From an uncultured Eubacteriales bacterium (GTDB taxonomy: Bacteria > Bacillota > Clostridia > Lachnospirales > Lachnospiraceae): a stretch of 34,957 nt of DNA. The DNA is taken from assembly GCA_900314525.1 (NCBI GenBank), contig OMVN01000022.1, forward strand, positions 1 through 34,957, written 5' to 3'. A program made the translations under genes and the position numbers. Under the pieces are notes generated by a model that saw only the letters and a list, made by a program, of their open reading frames with translations, had not been told where the DNA came from and ran no database searches. Within the stretch, counting starts at the first letter, position 1. Every line of letters starts with the position of its first letter. This document shows, one piece after another, positions 14,758-22,100 of the stretch.

Positions 14758-16026
14758 ATGGACATATTTGACTATATGAGAGAGAGTAGTAAGGGTAGTA
14801 AAGAGCCACTTGCATCCAGGATGAGACCAAAAAAAATAGAAGACGTCGTTGGTCAGGAACATATTCTCTCAAAAGATAAATTATTATACAGGGCAATAAA
14901 GGCAGACAAACTCAGTTCTGTTATATTCTATGGCCCTCCGGGAACAGGAAAAACAACTCTTGCAAGAGTAATTGCAGAGTGTACAAATGGTGCATTTGTG
15001 CAGATTAATGCCACCATAGCTGGCAAGAAGGATATGGAAGAGGCCATTAAGAAAGCAAAAGATGATTTTGGAATGTATGACAGAAAGACCATAATGTTTA
15101 TTGATGAGATACACAGGTTTAATAAAAGTCAGCAGGATTATCTGCTCCCATTTGTTGAGGACGGAACAGTTATTCTTATTGGAGCGACAACAGAAAATCC
15201 ATATTTTGAAGTAAACAATGCGTTAATATCAAGATCTACTGTCTTTGAGTTGAAAGAATTATCCTCAGATGATATTTGCAAACTGATACGACGAGCTTTG
15301 GAAGATAAAGAAAATGGCGTTGGTGCCATGGACGTATCAATGAGTGATGATGCAATAGCATTTTTAGCAGACGCATCTAACGGTGATGCCAGAACTGCCC
15401 TTAATGCGTTAGAACTTGCTGTACTTACTACAGACAGAAATTCAGAAGGAATTATAGAAATAGATGCTGATGTTATCTCTGAGTGTATTCAGAAACGAAA
15501 TCTGAAATATGATAAAAACGGAGATAAGCATTATGACACAATATCAGCATTTATAAAAAGCATGAGGGGATCAGATAAAAATGCTGTTGTTTATTATCTG
15601 GCAAGAATGCTGGCAGCAGGTGAGAGTGTTGATTTTGTTGCAAGAAGAATTATGATTTGCGCTGCGGAAGATGTGGGACTTGCTGACCCACAGGCAATAA
15701 ATGTTGCAACATCAGCGGCAAGAATTGCCAGACAGGTTGGAATGCCAGAGGCAAGGATACCACTTGCAATGGCTGCTATTTATGTGGCAGAGGCCCCTAA
15801 AAGTAACTCTGCATATATGGCAATTAACAGGGCAATGGACTTTGTAAAGAATCATAATCTATATGACATTCCAGCATATTTAAGGGTTGGTTCCTATAAG
15901 GGCGCAGCAGATTTAGGACATGGAATTGGTTATCTTTATCCTCATGACTATGAGGGGCATTATGTTGAACAGCAGTACCTTCCAGATGAAATAAAAAACA
16001 TCAGTTTTTTTGACGAAGAAAAGTAA
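14758..16026 (+). CDS. rarA: Replication-associated recombination protein RarA (AAA+ ATPase)
   Basis: RarA/MgsA acts at stalled replication forks and interacts with SSB. Walker A GPPGTGKTT starts at residue 59, and Walker B is MFIDEIHRFN. Sensor 1 is GATTENPYF, followed by the arginine-finger segment SRSTVFELK. The RarA-specific C-terminal tetramerisation part includes AEDVGLADPQA, ALAMAAIYVAEAPKSN-like sequence and a GYLYPHDYEGH tail. The start at 14758 gives 422 residues, as is usual, and begins MDIFDYMRES. The frame is open to 14671, but those extra codons overlap the promoter. GCGAGG lies 11 nt upstream, a slightly long spacing. It is followed after 70 nt by the three-gene operon at 16097. 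Confidence 0.95.
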   Translation: MDIFDYMRESSKGSKEPLASRMRPKKIEDVVGQEHILSKDKLLYRAIKADKLSSVIFYGPPGTGKTTLARVIAECTNGAFVQINATIAGKKDMEEAIKKAKDDFGMYDRKTIMFIDEIHRFNKSQQDYLLPFVEDGTVILIGATTENPYFEVNNALISRSTVFELKELSSDDICKLIRRALEDKENGVGAMDVSMSDDAIAFLADASNGDARTALNALELAVLTTDRNSEGIIEIDADVISECIQKRNLKYDKNGDKHYDTISAFIKSMRGSDKNAVVYYLARMLAAGESVDFVARRIMICAAEDVGLADPQAINVATSAARIARQVGMPEARIPLAMAAIYVAEAPKSNSAYMAINRAMDFVKNHNLYDIPAYLRVGSYKGAADLGHGIGYLYPHDYEGHYVEQQYLPDEIKNISFFDEEK

Positions 16027-16096
16027 TTATGATATATTAATAGTAGCACATTATGACAATAAGATTAGAGCATATTTACATTATTAGGAGGACACT

Positions 16097-19000
16097 TTGA
16101 AAGAGTTAGTCGGGAAATTATCAAGAGGCCAAGTTGAATATAGTTTACCCCAAGTAGATGTTTCTGTGATTTCAATAGAAAAAAATATTGAAGCAGGGCT
16201 TATTTACTGTGATTCTTTTGAGGTGTTTAATAAATTGCCAGGTGAAATCAAGGGTATAGTATATTCTACAAATGAGTATCTTACAATTACTGAAAATCAG
16301 TTTCTTGGTAAAATTAATAAAATTGAGTATCGAATAGATACACGAGTTCTTGAACCAGGAGATGAAATTAAGGGAAGAATAAATATTGTAACCAATGGCG
16401 GAGAAGTATATGTGCCATTTGATTTCAGAATAAAAGAGGAGAGTATAGAATGTAAGACGGGAAAGGTTTCTAACATGTTTCATTTTATTAACCTTGTTAA
16501 AGAGGACTATGATGAAGCACAGAAGATGTTCTTGTCCGATAAATTTGAGAAAATTGTTCTTAAAGATAATATTGAGGATATCTGCATGTACAGAGGTCTG
16601 ATTAAGAATGCAGATAAGAGACTTGCTCTTGAAGAATTTATTATTGCAATAAATAAAAAACAGCAGGTGGAATTCGATATTTCCGAACCAGAGAGAACAT
16701 ATAAAAATATCTCGGATTCATATGGAGATATGGTAGTTCTTACAAAATCTACTTGGGGAATATTAGATATTAAAATATCAACAGACTGCGATTTTATTAC
16801 TGAATATAAGAAAAATATTACGGATGAAGATTTCGCAGGAAATAATTATGAATACAGCTATCTCATTGACAGGTCTAAGTTACATGCGGGAATAAATTAT
16901 GGACGAATTATTTTCAAGACTGTGAGTCAGACAAAAGAATTCCGTATTACTGTGGACAACAGGAAAGAACATGACATGTCACGACATGAGATAAAAAAAG
17001 CATTTATTGAGATGAACAAGGTATATCTAGATTTCAGAATGCGTAAATGTTCACTGGATAAATGGATAGAGATCTCTCAAAACCTTGTTGAGCATGCAAG
17101 AGGATATAGAGATGATGATCCTTTCCTCAGACTTTTTGAGGCACAGGTATATATTTCCAAGAAAGATGATGAAAAAGCAAAGTGGCTTATTGACAGCGTA
17201 ACAGAGCAGATTCTTGCAGTAAAAGAAGATAATATTCCTCTTTACTGCTATTATCTGTACATAAATGCTCTTCAGATTAGAGAGTTGGAATATACATTTA
17301 TGGTTACAGACACCATAAAGAAATATTATGAAAATGGATATGATAAATGGGAGCTTCTATGGATATTGCTCTACATTGATCCTTCATTTGAAAATAATAA
17401 GAGTTTAAAACTTGCAAGAATAAAAGAACAGTATAACTTAGGATGCAGAAGCACGTTAATGTATTACGAGGCGTTATATGCACTTAACAGACAGCCAATG
17501 CTACTTAGAATGGTTAACGATTTTGAATTACAGGTATTAAATTTTGCAAGTAAATATGATGCAATCGATTTGAGACTTGCAGTTCAGCTGGCAGAGATTT
17601 CAGTACATGAGAAGAAATTCAGACCAATTCTATTTAACATACTTACAAGACTATATAAAAAGTTTGAAAATAAAGTTATATTAAATGCGATACTCAGTAC
17701 ACTGATACGTGGAAATATGACAAATCAGAAATATTTCCAATGGTTTGAATTAGGGGTTAAGCAGGATATACAGATTACAGGATTGTATGAATACTATGTT
17801 TCTGCTATCCCTGATGATTTTCAGGGAGATATACCAGAAACTGTACTTATGTATTTTGTATATAACAGCAGCCTATTAGGAATCAGAGAGGCATTTTATT
17901 ATTCCTTAATTATCAGGGACAAGGAAAATCATCCTAATGTTTACAAAAACTATGCCCCTAATATTGAAAAATTTGCGCTCGACAGATTAAAATCTGGAAA
18001 AATTGATGAATATCTTGCAGTAGTTTACCAGGACATTTTATCTAAGGAACTTATTATGGAAGAGAATGAGAAGATGCTTTCAAAGGTTCTAAACACATGG
18101 ATGTTAAGAACAGATAATAAAAACATTAGGGAAGTTCTCGTAATACACAAAGAAACAGATAGAGAGATGGTATATCCTCTAATAAGAGGCAGAGCATATG
18201 TAGAAATATATACAGACGATGCCATTATCTTATTCAAAGATTTTAAGGGAAATACATACCTAAATACAGTAGATTACAAAATTGAGAAATTATTAAACAG
18301 AAAAGATTTAAACGAAGTTTCTCTAAGCAGAAATTCGGAAAATATATTTGTCATGGCAAGGGAATGCGAACAGTCAATCAAGTATCACAAGAGACTGTTT
18401 AATGGAAATGAACTGTTCACTGTTATTATGGCGGATGATAAATTCAGAAGTGAATTTAAGGATAATATTCTCGATGATATTATAGAGTATTATCTTGATA
18501 ATTATGACGGTGAAAAGCTGGATGAATACTTAAAGGGACTAAATGTAAATAAACTGAACAGAAAATCAAGAATTACAGTATCTGAACTTATGATCATGAG
18601 AGGTCTTTACAATGAAGTTCTTGAGATTCTTGACAAATATGGTTCAAAGGGCATAGAGGACAGAAAACTATTAAAACTTTGTACATCTGTAATAAGGGAA
18701 AATATTCCATGCAATGAGGAGAGTCTGATTGGATATTGCGACAAGGCATTTAAAAAGGGAAAATATAATGAGGAATCGTTAAAGTTGCTTTTAAGTAAAT
18801 TTAATGGAACTACAAAAGAGATGTTGGAACTCTTCAGAGTTTCAAAGGAATTTGATATAGAAGACAGAGATCTTGAAGAGAGAATTATAGCCCAGATGCT
18901 ATTTTCTAGATCAAGTATTGAGAGCATCTGTGTGGTTTACGAGTCATATTATAGATTAGGCGCACTTGATATGATAAAGAAAGCCTATTTCTTCTATGTT

Positions 19001-19648
19001 GCATATTCATATTTTGTGAAAAAAGAGCAGATAGACAATTTGTATTTTGTCCATCTTGAGGATGAAATAAATTCTGGAAATCAGATACATGATATATGCA
19101 AATGTGCATATTTGCTGGTTAACTCTGAGAAAAAGAATATCAGAGAGGTAACGAAAAATAACTGTAAGGAGTTTATTGACCAGTTGGCAAAGAAGAAAAT
19201 AATATTTGATTTCTACAAAAAATATAGCAAATGGTTTGAGATAAAAGGAGATGTTCTCAATCATACAACAGTTGAATACAGATGCAGCAGTGTTGATAAA
19301 GTACTTGTTAATTATTATATAGATAATGGTAATAACGCTGCAAATGAATATGTTTCAGAGGATATGATTCAGGTATTTGGCGGCTTGTATATAAAATCAT
19401 TTGTACTGTTTTATGGAGAGAAGATTAACTATTACATTATGGAAGTTAAGGGTGAGGATACTACGATTACTTCCAGCGAAGAGCACATTTTAGATGACAG
19501 AGGAATTAATACAAGTCTTACAAGATATGGTAGGTTAAACGATCTTCTTGTGTGCAGCGATATGAAAGAAGAAGATACAATTAGTAATTTAATAACAGAT
19601 TATTATGTTAATAATGAGATGGTAAAGGAATTGTTTTTGAAATCATAA
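16097..19648 (+). CDS. Giant solenoid protein, DUF5717-like
   Basis: A 1183-residue protein that I associate with DUF5717, a Lachnospiraceae family without known function. No signal peptide or membrane segment is seen, so it should be cytosolic. Two beta-rich segments (about 20-115 and 195-285) flank a helical stretch, in the manner of tandem beta-sandwiches. About 290-660 and 780-1000 are helical repeats resembling a TPR-like solenoid, separated by another beta-rich piece near 680-745. The last 130 residues are beta-rich again. The start is TTG at 16097 with AGGAGG 5 nt upstream. Its stop lies 15 nt before the Hsp70-like gene, so the two are co-transcribed. Role inferred: scaffold or client-binding partner. 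Confidence 0.75.
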   Translation: MKELVGKLSRGQVEYSLPQVDVSVISIEKNIEAGLIYCDSFEVFNKLPGEIKGIVYSTNEYLTITENQFLGKINKIEYRIDTRVLEPGDEIKGRINIVTNGGEVYVPFDFRIKEESIECKTGKVSNMFHFINLVKEDYDEAQKMFLSDKFEKIVLKDNIEDICMYRGLIKNADKRLALEEFIIAINKKQQVEFDISEPERTYKNISDSYGDMVVLTKSTWGILDIKISTDCDFITEYKKNITDEDFAGNNYEYSYLIDRSKLHAGINYGRIIFKTVSQTKEFRITVDNRKEHDMSRHEIKKAFIEMNKVYLDFRMRKCSLDKWIEISQNLVEHARGYRDDDPFLRLFEAQVYISKKDDEKAKWLIDSVTEQILAVKEDNIPLYCYYLYINALQIRELEYTFMVTDTIKKYYENGYDKWELLWILLYIDPSFENNKSLKLARIKEQYNLGCRSTLMYYEALYALNRQPMLLRMVNDFELQVLNFASKYDAIDLRLAVQLAEISVHEKKFRPILFNILTRLYKKFENKVILNAILSTLIRGNMTNQKYFQWFELGVKQDIQITGLYEYYVSAIPDDFQGDIPETVLMYFVYNSSLLGIREAFYYSLIIRDKENHPNVYKNYAPNIEKFALDRLKSGKIDEYLAVVYQDILSKELIMEENEKMLSKVLNTWMLRTDNKNIREVLVIHKETDREMVYPLIRGRAYVEIYTDDAIILFKDFKGNTYLNTVDYKIEKLLNRKDLNEVSLSRNSENIFVMARECEQSIKYHKRLFNGNELFTVIMADDKFRSEFKDNILDDIIEYYLDNYDGEKLDEYLKGLNVNKLNRKSRITVSELMIMRGLYNEVLEILDKYGSKGIEDRKLLKLCTSVIRENIPCNEESLIGYCDKAFKKGKYNEESLKLLLSKFNGTTKEMLELFRVSKEFDIEDRDLEERIIAQMLFSRSSIESICVVYESYYRLGALDMIKKAYFFYVAYSYFVKKEQIDNLYFVHLEDEINSGNQIHDICKCAYLLVNSEKKNIREVTKNNCKEFIDQLAKKKIIFDFYKKYSKWFEIKGDVLNHTTVEYRCSSVDKVLVNYYIDNGNNAANEYVSEDMIQVFGGLYIKSFVLFYGEKINYYIMEVKGEDTTITSSEEHILDDRGINTSLTRYGRLNDLLVCSDMKEEDTISNLITDYYVNNEMVKELFLKS

Positions 19649-19663
19649 GAAATGGAGCAGACA

Positions 19664-20941
19664 ATGAAGGATACTAAGACATATGTTTCAATAGATTTAT
19701 GCAATGATTATACCCAGATGGCATATTACGTTACTAATGATATGGAGGAGCCGTTGTCTCTGACTACCACAAAAAATGATCAGAGATATCTGGTTCCAAC
19801 AGCTGTTTCGAAAAAAAATGATAGTGACGAATGGCTGGCTGGAAATGATGCCAGCAATAATAAGTTAGCAGGATATACTTATATTAACAACATAGTTGAC
19901 AAAGTATTAAGGGGCGAGAATGTATCTGCTGGAAATAATAATTACAGTGGGGATTTTCTGCTGAAAAAATTTTTGATTACCCTTATAGATAAGGCTACAA
20001 AGGCATATCAGATAAAAAGTATAGATTACATCGTTGTTACAGTAGAAAATACAGATAGAATTTTATCAGATTTACTTAGGGGAATCCTCGAGGAGTATGG
20101 AATTGATAAAAATCATATAAAAGTAATTGGACACTCAGAGAGTTTGATATACTATATGGTATTTCAGAAAAGAGAACTTTGGGTAAATGATGTGATAATT
20201 TTTGATTTTACAAAAGATCAGTTTCTTATGAGAAGGCTTCAGACAATGAGAGTCAGAAGACCATGGCCAGTAATAGTGGAAGAAAAGGATTTGTCGGACA
20301 AATTTAATTATGAGATGTTAGAGACTGATGAAGGGAAACAAAGAGCAGATGAGGAATTTCTGAAATTTGTTAGTGATTTCTGCTCAAAAAATATTGTATC
20401 AAGTGTTTTCTTTACAGGAATTGGCTTTAATGGTAAATGGATGGAGAAAACAGTAAAATACCTTTGCACGAAAAGAAGAGTTTTTAAGGGTCTTAACTTG
20501 TTTGTAAAGGGAGCGGCATTTGCTGCAATGTCTATTAACGGAATGGGAAATGCTGATGAATATCAGTTTGTATGTTCAGGAAGAACACTGGTAGATATAA
20601 ATCTGCAGGTAAATAAAGATGGAAAAGATGTATCCGTTGTACTTTCTAAGGCTGGAACCAACTGGTATGATGCAGGAGCAAGAGCTGAGGGAATTCTCGA
20701 TAATGTGAATTCTGTAAATATAGAGATAGATTCTTCAATCAGCAAGAAAAAAGAAATAGTTACACTTGATCTTAAGGATTTTCCAGAAAGACCAAATAAG
20801 ACAACAAGGATAGAAGTTTTGCTGTCATATAGATCAGACAGAAGACTTGTAATAATAGCTCAGGATATGGGATTTGGTGATTTTTATAAATCCACCGGGG
20901 CACAGGTGAAAAAAGAAATTAATGTAGAAGATTATCTGTAA
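19664..20941 (+). CDS. Hsp70/actin-fold protein with altered nucleotide loops, DUF5716-like
   Basis: A 425-residue protein that looks like an Hsp70 relative. Residues 8-55 follow the Hsp70 N-terminal plan (VSIDLCNDYTQMAYYV, then a PTAV strand and an AGNDA turn). Phosphate-1 reads DLCND at 11-15 instead of DLGTT. Phosphate-2 reads DFTKDQ from D181 instead of DLGGGT. The adenosine region is better kept (TGIGFNGKWM from 251, then VKGAAFAA). About 310-420 is beta-rich, in the place of the Hsp70 substrate-binding beta domain; no helical lid is evident. ATG 19664 is preferred because GGAG lies 6 nt upstream; ATG 19652 is in frame but overlaps it. ATP hydrolysis is doubtful. Confidence 0.75.
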   Translation: MKDTKTYVSIDLCNDYTQMAYYVTNDMEEPLSLTTTKNDQRYLVPTAVSKKNDSDEWLAGNDASNNKLAGYTYINNIVDKVLRGENVSAGNNNYSGDFLLKKFLITLIDKATKAYQIKSIDYIVVTVENTDRILSDLLRGILEEYGIDKNHIKVIGHSESLIYYMVFQKRELWVNDVIIFDFTKDQFLMRRLQTMRVRRPWPVIVEEKDLSDKFNYEMLETDEGKQRADEEFLKFVSDFCSKNIVSSVFFTGIGFNGKWMEKTVKYLCTKRRVFKGLNLFVKGAAFAAMSINGMGNADEYQFVCSGRTLVDINLQVNKDGKDVSVVLSKAGTNWYDAGARAEGILDNVNSVNIEIDSSISKKKEIVTLDLKDFPERPNKTTRIEVLLSYRSDRRLVIIAQDMGFGDFYKSTGAQVKKEINVEDYL

Positions 20942-20959
20942 TCGGAAATGAGGCAGAAT

Positions 20960-21796
20960 ATGAGCGGATTGTTATTGTGTGGAAAAAAGTCTGACGTACC
21001 ATATAGGATAAATGATTCAGACATTTCAATATATTCTATAGAAGAACTAGCATATTATCTTTTTAATAACGTCTATTTTATTGACGATGAATTTTTTACG
21101 GATAATCTTGCGGAATATATTGAAAAAAATCTAAATATGAAAAAGATAGCAGGTAGACTTAAGCTGGCAGAGAGACAGAGAATGTCATATGTTGATAAGA
21201 TGATGATAATTATTACAGGTTCATCATATTATACAGAAGATGAAGCAAAAAACTTTGAAAGAGAATTAAAGGAAATAAGCACAAAGAGCGTACAGGAAAG
21301 AATGTGTGCCAAGGCTAATATGCTGTTCAATAATGGAAAATATATTGCTGCAAAGAAAATATATGATTCCATACTTGCAATGGATAGAAATACTTCTCTC
21401 AAAGATGAATTTTATAATAATATTCATGTTAATATTGCAAAAATATACTGTAATATGTTTTATTTTGACTCTGCGGTAGAGCATCTCCATATTGTATATG
21501 ATAATAACAAATCCCAGGAAATTCTAAAATTAGTAATTATGGCAAAGCTTATGAAGTCCAAAGTGCATGATACGGACGTGGACTTAAGCGAGGAGACTGC
21601 CATTGATGATAAACTTGTTTTTGTATGCAAGGAAGAGTTTTTTGATACAGAAGATAATGTATGCAATACAGAAAAATATCACAAGTTTAGAGATGAATTA
21701 CAATATGAAACAGGTCAGAACCCTGGTGAATATTATGAAAAGGTAAGTAAGGTTCTGGATAACTGGAAAAAAGAGTACAGAGAGTATGTTTCATAA
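20960..21796 (+). CDS. TPR-like protein, third gene of the solenoid/Hsp70-like operon
   Basis: A 278-residue soluble protein of unknown family. The N-terminal 80 residues are mixed (ISIYSIEELAYYLFNNVYF, an acidic helical segment). About 115-200 are helical pairs with TPR spacing (AKANMLFNNGKYIAAKKIYD, then a second pair around YFDSAVEHLHIVYD). The end is charged helix. The start at 20960 has GAGG 6 nt upstream; ATG 20948 is in frame but lacks a site. The gene begins 18 nt after its neighbour and is followed by the valS promoter. Its position suggests it acts with the DUF5717/DUF5716-like pair, as an adaptor or co-chaperone-like component. Confidence 0.7.
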   Translation: MSGLLLCGKKSDVPYRINDSDISIYSIEELAYYLFNNVYFIDDEFFTDNLAEYIEKNLNMKKIAGRLKLAERQRMSYVDKMMIIITGSSYYTEDEAKNFERELKEISTKSVQERMCAKANMLFNNGKYIAAKKIYDSILAMDRNTSLKDEFYNNIHVNIAKIYCNMFYFDSAVEHLHIVYDNNKSQEILKLVIMAKLMKSKVHDTDVDLSEETAIDDKLVFVCKEEFFDTEDNVCNTEKYHKFRDELQYETGQNPGEYYEKVSKVLDNWKKEYREYVS

Positions 21797-21797
21797 C

Positions 21798-21826
21798 TTG
21801 ACAAAAAATAATAAACCATTTATTAT
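21798..21826 (+). promoter_or_regulatory. Promoter of the valS leader
   Basis: TTGACA (21798-21803), a 17-nt spacer and TATTAT (21821-21826). A TATAAT at 21832 is 28 nt from the -35 and less likely. It begins 1 nt after the stop codon of the TPR-like gene. Confidence 0.75.
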
Positions 21827-21839
21827 TTCATTATAATAT

Positions 21840-22066
21840 TAAAATGCAGTGAGAAAGAGGAGTAGATTCTGGTTCCCTGACAGAGAAAATGATTCACAGG
21901 CTGGAAAATCATTAGAACGAACTAGTTTTGAAGGTAGCTTTTTAGCAGTACTGCTGAAATTAGTAAGCAGTAACGGAGTCGTCTACGTTATAAGATATGA
22001 TGAGTAAAAAAAAGGTGGAACCGCATTTATTGCCCTTTATTCTATTTTGAATAAAGAGCTTTTTTT
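21840..22066 (+). promoter_or_regulatory. T-box leader of valS
   Basis: A tRNA-sensing leader. AGGTGGAACCGC at 22013-22024 is the T-box consensus. AGTAGATT near 21863 is the expected bulge of stem I, and GAAG-GTA-G at 21931-21937 offers GTA (Val) as specifier codon on the 3' side of stem I. AGCAG-TA-CTGCT near 21944 is stem III. Uncharged tRNA-Val, such as the TAC tRNA at 604-676, should stabilise the antiterminator and let transcription enter valS. The specifier assignment is by position only. Confidence 0.92.
22032..22066 (+). terminator. T-box-controlled terminator before valS
   Basis: GCCCTTTATTC (22032-22042) and GAATAAAGAGC (22049-22059) form an 11-bp stem with one mismatch and a six-base loop, followed by seven T. 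Its 5' arm follows directly on the T-box sequence, so it excludes the antiterminator. Confidence 0.9.
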
Positions 22067-22100
22067 ATTTCAATTATTATTGATAGAAAGGAAAATTATT

